In this document: in pieces, positions 1 to 7,680 of the stretch
How the letters are laid out: each line of letters begins with the position of its first letter
Numbering within the stretch: the first letter of the stretch is position 1
From: Anaerolineales bacterium
GTDB taxonomy: Bacteria; Chloroflexota; Anaerolineae; Anaerolineales; Villigracilaceae
DNA length: 64,000 nt
Reading direction: 5' to 3'
NCBI GenBank assembly: GCA_020060625.1
Contig: JAGUZU010000034.1
Span: forward strand, 1-64,000
Program-made: the position numbers and the translations under genes
Notes under the pieces: model-generated
Told to the model about the DNA's origin: nothing
The model's input: only the letters and a program-made list of their open reading frames with translations
Database searches by the model: none

Positions 1-54
1 TCGCGGTAGGTCATGTGCTGCTCCTTTTTGGTGTGGTAACCGCAAGGATAACAT

Positions 55-375
55 GTGACCTACTCTTTGCTACTTTTACAGAAACGATCTTACACTACTG
101 ATTGGGAAACTTACTTTGATAACAAGCAATATTATTATAATGAAAAAATAGATGAAGCATCATGGCTTGATTCGGAAGATTGGCAGCTTCTTGTAAATAA
201 CAAAAGGTCAGACGGTAAAGATTATGACACCAAATTTATCTTACAAAAATTCCTTGAGCAAACTTCTAAATTAGAAGACAAAGGCTATGCTCTGCCGGAA
301 GATTTAGACATTGAACGGATTAAAGATTTAATTGCTCGCCCCATAGATGTCACTGAACCCGGAGGCGGGCAATGA
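55..375 (+). CDS. hypothetical protein, 106 aa
   Basis: I do not recognise this protein. It starts at a GTG preceded by AAGGA seven bases upstream; an in-frame stop lies just before. The protein is soluble-looking, rich in Asp, Lys, Tyr and Trp, with no signal peptide or membrane segment. Its last four bases (ATGA) overlap the start of the next gene, so the two are probably translated together. Base composition is AT-richer than the dcw genes that follow, which may mean recent acquisition. It could be the remainder of a larger gene whose upstream part lies outside the window. Confidence 0.5.
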   Translation: MTYSLLLLQKRSYTTDWETYFDNKQYYYNEKIDEASWLDSEDWQLLVNNKRSDGKDYDTKFILQKFLEQTSKLEDKGYALPEDLDIERIKDLIARPIDVTEPGGGQ

Positions 376-1217
376 AGAAACGGAATCGCCTCGTCACTAT
401 ACTGATCTTCATCACAATCTGCGCCTTTATTGCCTGGCTATATTTGTGGGGAACAATAATGGACACCCCTATGCAGATGACGCCACTGGGTGACCCTCCT
501 CCACCGGGAGAGGGTTACATCATTGACCCCAATACAATTTTAGCTGATATAGACAAAGGTAAAACAGATATATTTCAGATTTCTAATGAGGGGATGCCTG
601 AACGCAAGTACCCGTCAGGTAGTTTTGCATGGTCTTCAACCGATTATCTGGCAATTGCGAAGGCAAATCACTTATATCTAACGGGGGAACCTGCCAGCGG
701 CGAATGGAAATTATTCCCGCCAGGAGATTTCGATATTTACCAATGCAGGGACAATATGAAAGGATTTGACAGCGCAACAATTATCTTTTACAAACGCAAC
801 CCCGACTCGTTTCCGTCAACTTATATTAATATATTCCCATTGCGTAACTTTGTGAATTCTGATTATTCGGACTATGACCGTATTATTTATGATACTTGGC
901 TTGCGAAGTTATTGTTCAACCCCGATGCTTCTTATGAAGAAGCCCTGCCCATTGAAGGTTCGATGACTGCGGAACGCGCATTGCAAATTGCAGAAGAAGC
1001 GGGAGGAGCAGAAATGCGCCATCGGCTATCAAGTGATGGGTGCCGAGTACGCGTTAAATACAATGCGGATAAATGGGTAGTTCGGTATTACTGGGACACA
1101 AAGGATTTAGCATACACCCTATCATTTGACATCCGAACAGATGGTAGTTGTAAAAAGAAAGAGGATTTGGAATTATGCGAAAGAGTTATCTGCCCACGAT
1201 CATTTTTGTTCCGCTGA
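372..1217 (+). CDS. hypothetical membrane-anchored protein, 281 aa
   Basis: No family is recognised. Residues 9-29 form one hydrophobic segment after a short Lys/Arg-rich N-terminus, so the protein is either membrane-anchored or secreted. The rest is hydrophilic, with a possible PepSY-like stretch near residues 195-230 (ERALQIAEEAGG), but this is weak. It overlaps the upstream gene by ATGA and the downstream membrane-protein gene by 43 nt. Its AT-rich codon use matches the upstream gene and differs from the GC-richer genes after 1250. Function is unknown. Confidence 0.5.
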   Translation: MKKRNRLVTILIFITICAFIAWLYLWGTIMDTPMQMTPLGDPPPPGEGYIIDPNTILADIDKGKTDIFQISNEGMPERKYPSGSFAWSSTDYLAIAKANHLYLTGEPASGEWKLFPPGDFDIYQCRDNMKGFDSATIIFYKRNPDSFPSTYINIFPLRNFVNSDYSDYDRIIYDTWLAKLLFNPDASYEEALPIEGSMTAERALQIAEEAGGAEMRHRLSSDGCRVRVKYNADKWVVRYYWDTKDLAYTLSFDIRTDGSCKKKEDLELCERVICPRSFLFR

Positions 1218-1549
1218 TAATAGCCGCTTTTCTTTCTCCTTGGTTTTACCCACAAATCAGTCCTGTGCTTGGGATCATATCTTTAATATTCAGTCTCGCC
1301 CTCTCCACCTACGCCATCTATACCAAGCACAAAGGGACAGAAAGTGCCCGCCTCAAGATCCTCAAAGACGTGGGCGTGATGGTATTTACGCTTGTTGCAG
1401 TCATTTTCCTTGGCGGGATTGCGGCGACGCTGGCGAACTACCAAGCCAGCATAAGGTGGGGCGAGGTCGCGGGACTCGTGTCCGCGCTTGTGGCGAGTTT
1501 TGCAGTGGGATACCTTGTCCGCGTGGGGATGGTGAAGTTGAGCGGGTAA
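1175..1549 (+). CDS. small integral membrane protein, 124 aa
   Basis: The product is strongly hydrophobic, with about four predicted membrane helices: residues 6-26, 28-48, 64-88 and 94-115. No catalytic motif is visible and I cannot name a family. The start is an ATG preceded by a GAGGAT-like site and lies 43 nt inside the end of the upstream gene. A longer reading frame over the same bases (1126-1566) lacks hydrophobic order and was rejected. The gene is probably cotranscribed with the two upstream genes. Confidence 0.55.
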   Translation: MRKSYLPTIIFVPLIIAAFLSPWFYPQISPVLGIISLIFSLALSTYAIYTKHKGTESARLKILKDVGVMVFTLVAVIFLGGIAATLANYQASIRWGEVAGLVSALVASFAVGYLVRVGMVKLSG

Positions 1550-1557
1550 AGTTTTGG

Positions 1558-2544
1558 CTATCGTGACCACCTCGCATAGACTGCCTGCGAAAGCAGGCGG
1601 TTCGCGCTTTTTTCGCGGGTGACCAGTTCACCGCTGTCCAACTTGCCTTTGTATTTCTTCATTATTTCATCCACCGCCTGCGCCACATGAATGGCGGACG
1701 CCCGCACAGCATAAACGGTAACGATCACAAAGAGGGGATTATCGCTCAGGCACTTGCGGATTTCTTCCAAAAGATTTGGCAGGGATTTATAGACTTCCCA
1801 AACTTCGCCTTTCGGTCCACGCCCGAACTTGGGCGGGTCGAGGATCACGCCGTCATATCTGACTCCGCGCTTGGCTTCACGCTGGACGTATTTCAGCGCA
1901 TCCTCCACGATCCAGCGGATGGGCGTCTCGCCCAAACCGGAAAGTTCCTGATTCGCCCGCGCCCAACTCACGGACTTTTTCGAAGCGTCCACATGAGTCA
2001 CAGATGCGCCCGCCGCCGCCGCCGCAAGAGACGCCAAGCCTGTGTAGCCGAATAGGTTGAGAACGTTCGGACGAGAATCCGCTTTCTGGATGGAACCAGC
2101 CATAAAGTCCCAGTGGGAGGCGACTTCGGGGAATACGCCAAGGTGGCGTCCGGGAGTCGTCATCACGTTGAAGCGTAAATCCCTCACCCCAACCCCTCTC
2201 CCTGAGGGAGAGGGGCAAGGGGTGAGGGGATAACTCATTGCCCATTTCTCATCCACTCGTTTCTTTAAATCCCAGTGACCGCCGCTTTCTTCGCCGGTGG
2301 GGATAAAGACGCCATGCGCCTGATTCCATTCGGATTGGGGCAGGGCGCGGCTCCACATCGCCTGGGATTCGGGGCGCGCAAAGATGTATTTGCCGAAGCG
2401 TTCGAGTTTTTGCCCGTTGCCGGAGTCGAGCAGTTCGTAATCGCGCCAGTTTTTGGCTTCAAGCAGGGTGAAAGTGGGGGAGTTTTGCATGGATGACAAT
2501 GCCATTGAAATGGGAAAAAAGTACCATCCCACTTGCTTTTTCAT
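1558..2544 (-). CDS. class I SAM-dependent rRNA methyltransferase (RlmI/RlmK-like)
   Basis: The C-terminal two thirds show a Rossmann methyltransferase: VLNLFGYTGLASLAAAAAG is the SAM-binding motif I region and VILDPPKFGRG carries the DPPKFGRG motif typical of RlmI/RlmK-type 23S rRNA cytosine/guanine methyltransferases. The protein is 328 aa. An in-frame palindromic repeat encodes about 17 extra residues near position 107 (see the repeat at 2181). The start is uncertain: ATG 2544 has a TACGCT hexamer 6 nt upstream, but homology-like sequence begins near the ATG at 2490. The gene is divergent from mraZ, and its first codons overlap the mraZ promoter. The exact target base cannot be read from the sequence. 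Confidence 0.8.
   Translation of the reverse strand: MKKQVGWYFFPISMALSSMQNSPTFTLLEAKNWRDYELLDSGNGQKLERFGKYIFARPESQAMWSRALPQSEWNQAHGVFIPTGEESGGHWDLKKRVDEKWAMSYPLTPCPSPSGRGVGVRDLRFNVMTTPGRHLGVFPEVASHWDFMAGSIQKADSRPNVLNLFGYTGLASLAAAAAGASVTHVDASKKSVSWARANQELSGLGETPIRWIVEDALKYVQREAKRGVRYDGVILDPPKFGRGPKGEVWEVYKSLPNLLEEIRKCLSDNPLFVIVTVYAVRASAIHVAQAVDEIMKKYKGKLDSGELVTREKSANRLLSQAVYARWSR
2181..2228. repeat. 48-bp palindromic repeat inside a coding region
   Basis: Two nested perfect inverted repeats: an outer 10-bp arm (2181-2190 with 2219-2228) and an inner 11-bp arm (2193-2203 with 2205-2215). It lies in frame in the methyltransferase gene and is translated there as a Pro/Ser/Gly-rich insert (PLTPCPSPSGRGVGV). 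The composition and symmetry are unlike the surrounding gene, which points to insertion of a mobile palindromic repeat. Confidence 0.8.
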
Positions 2545-2560
2545 TCAAAAAGCGTATAAT
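2533..2560 (+). promoter_or_regulatory. sigma70-type promoter of the dcw cluster
   Basis: A TTGCTT -35 box (2533-2538), a 16-bp spacer and a perfect TATAAT -10 box (2555-2560). Transcription would begin near 2567, inside the MraZ-type repeats. It lies upstream of mraZ and of the whole dcw operon. A stem-loop (CGCCGG/CCGGCG, 2591-2606) follows in the 5' leader. Confidence 0.75.
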
Positions 2561-2590
2561 GTGGTAAGAAGTGGTATAAAGTGGTAAGAG
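2561..2590 (+). promoter_or_regulatory. MraZ-type operator, three direct repeats
   Basis: Three consecutive 10-bp direct repeats, each beginning GTGGTA (2561, 2571 and 2581), sit immediately after the -10 box. MraZ is known to bind direct repeats with 10-bp period upstream of its own gene in E. coli (TGGGN type) and mollicutes (AAAGTG type). The spacing and position here fit autoregulation of the operon by MraZ. The assignment is by analogy; binding is not shown. Confidence 0.8.
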
Positions 2591-2636
2591 CGCCGGACCT
2601 CCGGCGTTCGTCTCATTAAAAGGATAAGTAGCACAA

Positions 2637-3083
2637 ATGTTCTTAGGTCACTTCCAGCACAATCTCGATGATAAGGGTCGCCTGATGATTCCGGCGCGCT
2701 TCCGTGAGTTGCTGGAAGGCGGCGCCTACGTCACGCAGGGTTTCGATAAATGCCTCATGGTACTGACCGAGGCATATTTCAAACAGGTGTACGAACGTAT
2801 CGAAGCCATGAACCTCGCCGACCCGACTGCCCGTCTCCTGCGCCGTTTGATCATTGCCAACGCGTACCCGGTCGAAGTGGATAAGGTCGGGCGTATTCTT
2901 GTTCCGCAAAACCTGCGCGCCTTTCTCGGCATTGCGAACGGCGAGTTGGTGGTGGCGGGGCAAGGCGAGTATTTTGAAGTGTGGACACCGGACGAGTGGA
3001 ACGCGCAAATGGCTTTGTTGCAAGATCCCGAAGCCAACAACGCCCGCTTCTCCACGCTCGATCTGTCGAAACCATCGTTGTAG
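2637..3083 (+). CDS. mraZ: transcriptional regulator MraZ
   Basis: MraZ is a ring-forming DNA-binding protein that controls the division/cell-wall cluster. At 148 aa it has the usual length, with two SpoVT/AbrB-like halves, each bearing the family signature: DDKGRLMIPARFR near residue 12 and DKVGRILVPQNLR near residue 82. It is the first gene of the dcw cluster, behind a clear promoter and three GTGGTA repeats that are its probable operator. A weak AAGGA lies 13 nt upstream of the ATG. The stop codon sits at the edge of a small palindromic repeat (3083-3103) that separates it from rsmH. Confidence 0.95.
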   Translation: MFLGHFQHNLDDKGRLMIPARFRELLEGGAYVTQGFDKCLMVLTEAYFKQVYERIEAMNLADPTARLLRRLIIANAYPVEVDKVGRILVPQNLRAFLGIANGELVVAGQGEYFEVWTPDEWNAQMALLQDPEANNARFSTLDLSKPSL

Positions 3084-3103
3084 GTCGGATTGCCAATCCG
3101 ACC
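3083..3103. repeat. short inverted repeat between mraZ and rsmH
   Basis: Nine-base arms (GGTCGGATT and its complement) around a 3-bp centre. The same core occurs inside the 94-bp repeats at 34634 and 39951. It falls in the 28-bp gap between mraZ and rsmH. Confidence 0.75.
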
Positions 3104-3111
3104 TGCTGTGC

Positions 3112-4053
3112 ATGATGCAACACAGACCTGTACTTTACAAAGAGATTATACACGCTCTGCAACCCCGCAATGGCGGTCGGTATGTGGATGGCACCCTGGG
3201 CGCGGGCGGACACGCTCGCGGCATCCTGGAGGCTTGCGCGCCCGATGGGCAACTGCTGGGTCTGGATGTTGACCCGCAGGCGCTGGCGCTTGCTCGTGAG
3301 ACCTTGGCTCCTTATGAGGGGCGCATTCATCTCGCGCAAGCCTCCCATATCACTCTCAGTGAGCAGCTTGCTTCATTGAGTTGGGATGCGGTGGACGGCA
3401 TCGTCCTCGACCTCGGCGCGTCGTCCATGCAGTTCGACAACCCCGAGCGCGGCTTCTCCTTCATGCAGGATGGTCCGCTCGACATGCGCTTCGGTCCGCA
3501 CCTGACGATGAGCGCGGCGGACATCATCAACACCTACGACGAGCGCGAACTGGCGGACATCATCTTCAAGTATGGCGAAGACCGTGACGCTAGAAAGATT
3601 GCTCGCGCGATTGTGCAGAACCGCCCGCTTCATACTACGGGACAGTTGGTTGCCGCCATCGAAAAAGCATCTCCCCGAAGAGGTGACCGCGTCCACCCCG
3701 CCACGCAGACCTTCCAAGCCCTGCGGATCGTCGTCAACGAGGAATTGGCGGCAGTGGAAATCACGCTTCCGCAGGCAGTGGCAGCCCTAAAGCGAAGTCC
3801 TGAGCGAGGCGAAGGATCAGGTGGACGATGCGCGGTGATCTCCTTCCACTCGCTGGAAGACCGCATCGTCAAAGAATATTTCAGAGAGCAGAGCAAGAAT
3901 CTCATCAATCCGCCTTACGAAAAGATTTATGAAGTGGAACGCGGGGCGGTTGTGAAATTGGTCAATAAAAAACCGATATTGCCTTCGGATGAAGAGACAA
4001 AGGAAAATCCGCGGGCGCGCAGCGCAAAACTTAGAGTCATCGAAAAACTATGA
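3112..4053 (+). CDS. rsmH: 16S rRNA (cytosine1402-N4)-methyltransferase RsmH
   Basis: RsmH (MraW) methylates N4 of C1402 in 16S rRNA. The 313-aa product begins MMQHRPVLYKEII and carries the SAM-binding motif DGTLGAGGHARGILE, the GIVLDLGASSMQ block and the family hallmark VISFHSLEDRIVK near residue 245. The ATG at 3112 was chosen because the longer upstream frame runs through mraZ. Just before VISFHSLEDR there are extra residues (RSPERGEGS) where the family normally has only a short Pro-Gly-Gly turn; the DNA there matches a common dispersed repeat. The gene ends with an ATGA overlap into the FtsL-like gene. Confidence 0.95.
   Translation: MMQHRPVLYKEIIHALQPRNGGRYVDGTLGAGGHARGILEACAPDGQLLGLDVDPQALALARETLAPYEGRIHLAQASHITLSEQLASLSWDAVDGIVLDLGASSMQFDNPERGFSFMQDGPLDMRFGPHLTMSAADIINTYDERELADIIFKYGEDRDARKIARAIVQNRPLHTTGQLVAAIEKASPRRGDRVHPATQTFQALRIVVNEELAAVEITLPQAVAALKRSPERGEGSGGRCAVISFHSLEDRIVKEYFREQSKNLINPPYEKIYEVERGAVVKLVNKKPILPSDEETKENPRARSAKLRVIEKL
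3797..3818. repeat. short repeat inserted in frame in rsmH
   Basis: The bases from 3797 (GTCCTGAGCG...) to 3818 resemble the dispersed 'cctgagcgaag...' repeat whose complement (cttcgacaggctc) occurs at about 43590 and, degenerate, near 55326. The segment adds about nine residues in front of the conserved GGR-AVISFHSLEDR block without breaking the frame. Confidence 0.55.
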
Positions 4054-4517
4054 ACCTGCAAAACGTCAACCATCTCATCCATGCCTACCGAATCGCTCCC
4101 TGGCGCGTTCAGCGTCAGTGGTTTGGCAGCGCCTTGCTGGCGGTGGTTGTCCTTGCGATGGTGGCGGCGTTGTATTTGAATGTGACCTCCCGCACCGCCA
4201 TTGCCGGACGCGAGATCCAGGACCTGACTGCCGCGATTACCCTCAGCCAGCAGGTAAGCAGCGACTTGCAAACGCAGCTTGCTTCGCTGACCTCTGCCGA
4301 CGCGATGGAAAGCCGCGCGCTCGAACTTGGCTTCCGCCCGACGGAGCCGGATGAAGTGGAGTATCTGGTCGTGCCGGGATATGTTCCCCCTGCCCCGGTT
4401 GACCTTTCTTCCACGACGCTTCCGCAGCTGAGCGCGTTGACCATTCCGCCGGAGTTCAACCAGTCCCTGCTCGATTGGCTGGATGAAACCATCTCTTCGT
4501 CACGAGGCATTCAATGA
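4050..4517 (+). CDS. FtsL-like cell division protein
   Basis: This 155-aa protein has one membrane helix (about residues 27-47) after a short cytoplasmic N-terminus, then a helical periplasm-side stretch (residues 48-95) of coiled-coil character. That is the FtsL/DivIC layout, and the position between rsmH and the division transpeptidase is the usual ftsL position. FtsL sequences are poorly conserved, so the assignment rests on topology and place. A Pro-rich tail (VPPAPVDLS) follows the coiled coil. It overlaps both neighbours by ATGA, which implies translational coupling. Confidence 0.75.
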   Translation: MNLQNVNHLIHAYRIAPWRVQRQWFGSALLAVVVLAMVAALYLNVTSRTAIAGREIQDLTAAITLSQQVSSDLQTQLASLTSADAMESRALELGFRPTEPDEVEYLVVPGYVPPAPVDLSSTTLPQLSALTIPPEFNQSLLDWLDETISSSRGIQ

Positions 4518-6265
4518 GACAGCAATACGCGCGGCGCAGTCAGGTATTGGCTGGCGTGATGGCGTTTTTTTCGCTTGCTGTCATCGTCCAGATGACGCGC
4601 ATTCAGAACAGCCCCGAGGCGGCGGTCTTTCGTCAGCAATCCGAAAACTATGCCTACGAATTAAAAACCTTCTACCCGAATCGCGGCGAGATTTACGACC
4701 GCAACGGACGTTTGCTGGCGGGACAAAAGACCGTGTACGAGATCGGCGTGGACATGAACACGATGACCGATTCGCACGCCATTGCCTTTGCCGTGAGCGA
4801 CGCGCTGGGCATGGATTACAACCAGATTCTTGAAGTCCTTCAAAACCCGCCCGAAGGGATCTCCTACATCGTCCTTGCCGATTTTGTGGAAGCGCAAACG
4901 GCATTGTACCTGCGCGAATTGAAGACCGCCTTGCAGGAACAAGCCCCGGAAGGGGCATTGGGCGGTTTGACCGGCTTGCAATTCCAGTCGCACCCAATGC
5001 GAAGTTATCCCGAAAATGCGCTCGGCTCGAACATCCTTGGGTTTGTCAACCGCGAAGGAAAGGGATACTTCGGTGTCGAAGAGAACTACGATAACCTGCT
5101 GGCAGGCAACCCCGTGCAGGTGCTTGTCCCCACCGACCCGAACAAGGCATTCGAGATCCCGCGCGTGCCGGACGGCACGACGTTGATCCTCACCGTCAAC
5201 CGCGATCTGCAAGCCTCCGCCGAAAAGATATTGGATAACGCCCTGTACGAATACGGCGCGCAGGACGGGGTCATCGTCATCATGGACCCGCGCAGCGGCG
5301 AATTGCTTGCTGTCGCCACCTCCCGCCGCATGGATTTGAATAAATTCTGGAACTACGGCGTGGTATATAGCAACGCCACCGAATTCAATTCCGCCATTTC
5401 CAAAACGTATGAACCCGGCTCTGTCTCGAAGATACTCACCATGGCTGCCGCCTTGGACAGCGGCACGGTCACGCCGAACACCACCTACCTGGATACCGGC
5501 TCCGTTTTGATCGGCGGCGTCACCATTCAAAACTGGGATCAAAACCCCTGGGGCGTTCAAAACATGGTCGGTTGTTTGCAGCATTCCTTGAACGTTTGCA
5601 TGGTCAACCTCGCCGTGCAAATGGGACCAGGAACCTTCTACAGTTACATGGATGCGTTCGGACTCGGTCATTTGACCAACGTGGACCTGGCTGGGGAATC
5701 GGCGGGCAGGCTCAAGGTCCCGGGTGATTCGGATTGGTATCCCGTTGACCTCGGCACGAACGCCTTCGGTCAGGGTGTTGCCGTCACGCCGATTCAAATG
5801 CTGGCGGCGGTGTCCGCAGTTGTCAACGACGGGCGCATGGTCACGCCGCATGTCTTGCATGCAATGGTTCGCGACGGGCGTCAGTATGACGTCCCCGCGC
5901 AATTCGCAGGCTCGCCCATCTCCGCGCAAACCGCCGATACGCTGACCGAAATGCTTGCCATTTCCCTCGAATCGGAATCATCGCAGGCGCTTGTTCCCGG
6001 CTATCGCGTCGCCGGAAAAACTGGCACGGCTGAAATTCCCGTGGACGGTTTTTACAGCGCCGCCCAAACCAACGCATCCTTCATCGGCTGGGGACCGGTG
6101 GATGACCCGCAGTTCATGATCTACGTCTGGCTGGAACGACCGACCACATCGCCCTGGGGTTCTGAAACCGCCGCCCCGGTTTTTTCCGAAATGGCAAAGA
6201 AAACTGTCGTATTATTGGATATTCCGCCGGATTCAATCCGGCAGCAAATACGAGCCTCACGATAA
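4514..6265 (+). CDS. ftsI: division-specific penicillin-binding protein (FtsI/PBP3 type transpeptidase)
   Basis: A class B PBP of 583 aa that cross-links septal peptidoglycan. It has one N-terminal membrane helix (residues 11-29), a PBP dimerisation domain with YDRNGRLLA near residue 58, and a transpeptidase domain. The three active-site motifs are present: SVSK near residue 302 (catalytic Ser), SLN near 358 and KTGT near 501. There is no PASTA domain at the C-terminus. It overlaps the ftsL-like gene by ATGA and shares one base with murF. In this position in the dcw cluster it is the partner of FtsW. Confidence 0.92.
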   Translation: MRQQYARRSQVLAGVMAFFSLAVIVQMTRIQNSPEAAVFRQQSENYAYELKTFYPNRGEIYDRNGRLLAGQKTVYEIGVDMNTMTDSHAIAFAVSDALGMDYNQILEVLQNPPEGISYIVLADFVEAQTALYLRELKTALQEQAPEGALGGLTGLQFQSHPMRSYPENALGSNILGFVNREGKGYFGVEENYDNLLAGNPVQVLVPTDPNKAFEIPRVPDGTTLILTVNRDLQASAEKILDNALYEYGAQDGVIVIMDPRSGELLAVATSRRMDLNKFWNYGVVYSNATEFNSAISKTYEPGSVSKILTMAAALDSGTVTPNTTYLDTGSVLIGGVTIQNWDQNPWGVQNMVGCLQHSLNVCMVNLAVQMGPGTFYSYMDAFGLGHLTNVDLAGESAGRLKVPGDSDWYPVDLGTNAFGQGVAVTPIQMLAAVSAVVNDGRMVTPHVLHAMVRDGRQYDVPAQFAGSPISAQTADTLTEMLAISLESESSQALVPGYRVAGKTGTAEIPVDGFYSAAQTNASFIGWGPVDDPQFMIYVWLERPTTSPWGSETAAPVFSEMAKKTVVLLDIPPDSIRQQIRASR

Positions 6266-7680
6266 TGCTAACTCTCGCAGATGTCCTGGAAGCCCTTACC
6301 TCGGTTCGCATCGCGGACGCAGCCGCCATCATCACCGAAGCGGCGATAGACTCGCGCCAGGTCATCCCTGGTTCGCTCTTCGTGGCGATCCCCGGCGAAA
6401 ATGTGGACGGGCACGACTTCCTTCCCGATGCCTTCAAGAGGGGGGCGTCTTTTGCTTTAATCCAGAAAGACGTTCCCGCCTCCTTCCCGACCCTTGACCT
6501 GCGCGGCGGTTTATCGGCTGATGCCACTCTCGAACTTGATTCGCCTCTCTGCTTGCGTGTAGACAACACCGTCTCCGCCTTGCAGCAAATCGCCCGCTTC
6601 TGGCGCCGCAAACTGGACTTGCGCGTTGTCGGCATTACAGGCAGCGTCGGCAAATCCACAACAAAAGAGATGGTCGCCGAAGTTCTCGGCGCCCGTTATC
6701 GTACGCTGAAAAATCCCGGCAATCTGAACAATGAGATCGGTTTGCCCCTCACCATTCTGCGGCTTGGCTCCGGTTACGAACGTGCCGTTCTCGAAATGGG
6801 ATTTTACGTCCCCGGCGAGATTCAATTCCTGTGCGACATTGCCCTGCCGCAAATTGGTGTCGTTTCCAACATCGGTACTGTCCATGCCGAACGCGCTGGT
6901 TCGCAGGAGGCGATTGCGCGCGGAAAAAGCGAATTGATCCAGTCGCTCCCGGAGGATGGCGTTGCCATCCTCAACTTCGATGATCCCTGGGTTCGCAAAA
7001 TGGAGGAGAAATCCAAAGCGCGCGTCTTCTTCTACGGGCTTTCACCCGAAGCGGACTTGTGGGCAGACCAGATCGAAGGGCTTGGCTTGGACGGCATCCG
7101 CTTTCGCCTGCATTACAAAAGTGAAGTCCTGCATGCCCGCGTCCCCATGATCGGACGTCATTCCGTGCATACAGTTTTACGCGCCGCATCCGTCGGCTTG
7201 AACGACGGACTGACTTGGCAGGAAATTCTGGAAGGGCTTTCGCACGGTCATGCGCAGTTGAGGCTCGTGGCGGTGCGAAGCGAGATCGGCGCATTGATTC
7301 TCGATGATACATACAACGCTTCGCCAGAATCCATGCTCGCCGCCTTGAATCTGCTGGGCGAATTGGACGGGCGCAAGATTGCCGTGTTGGGCGACATGCT
7401 CGAACTCGGTCCCTACGAACGGCAGGGACATGAAATGGTGGGCATGCGCGCCGCGCAGGTGGCAAAGATACTCATCACCCTCGGCGCCCGCGGACACATG
7501 ATCGCTGAAGCGGCTCGCCGCGCCAGAATGAAACCGACGAACATCATTGAATTTGAGTCCCCCGAACCCATTGTGGATTGGCTGAAGCAGAACCTGACCT
7601 CGAACGATACGGTGCTGATCAAAGGCTCTCACGGCTTGCGCATGGACCGCATCACCGCCGCGCTGGAGGTGCGTTCATGA
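6265..7680 (+). CDS. murF: UDP-N-acetylmuramoyl-tripeptide--D-alanyl-D-alanine ligase MurF
   Basis: MurF adds D-Ala-D-Ala to the UDP-MurNAc tripeptide in the cytoplasm. The 471-aa protein has the N-terminal substrate domain (DSRQVIPGSLFVAIPGENVDG), the P-loop GITGSVGKSTTKE near residue 124, the central Mur ligase block (NIGTVHAERAGS) and the C-terminal domain with DDTYNASPESM. The start ATG overlaps the stop of the PBP gene by one base, and the stop overlaps the mraY start by four. Length and domain order are normal. Confidence 0.95.
   Translation: MLTLADVLEALTSVRIADAAAIITEAAIDSRQVIPGSLFVAIPGENVDGHDFLPDAFKRGASFALIQKDVPASFPTLDLRGGLSADATLELDSPLCLRVDNTVSALQQIARFWRRKLDLRVVGITGSVGKSTTKEMVAEVLGARYRTLKNPGNLNNEIGLPLTILRLGSGYERAVLEMGFYVPGEIQFLCDIALPQIGVVSNIGTVHAERAGSQEAIARGKSELIQSLPEDGVAILNFDDPWVRKMEEKSKARVFFYGLSPEADLWADQIEGLGLDGIRFRLHYKSEVLHARVPMIGRHSVHTVLRAASVGLNDGLTWQEILEGLSHGHAQLRLVAVRSEIGALILDDTYNASPESMLAALNLLGELDGRKIAVLGDMLELGPYERQGHEMVGMRAAQVAKILITLGARGHMIAEAARRARMKPTNIIEFESPEPIVDWLKQNLTSNDTVLIKGSHGLRMDRITAALEVRS

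Noticed and set aside
1126-1566. Open frame of 146 codons overlapping the membrane protein at 1175-1549
   Set aside because: Its product has no ordered composition and is the +1 frame of a clear membrane protein.
2854-3111. Upstream extension of rsmH through mraZ
   Set aside because: The frame is open but is antisense to nothing real and out of frame with mraZ; conserved RsmH sequence begins at 3112.
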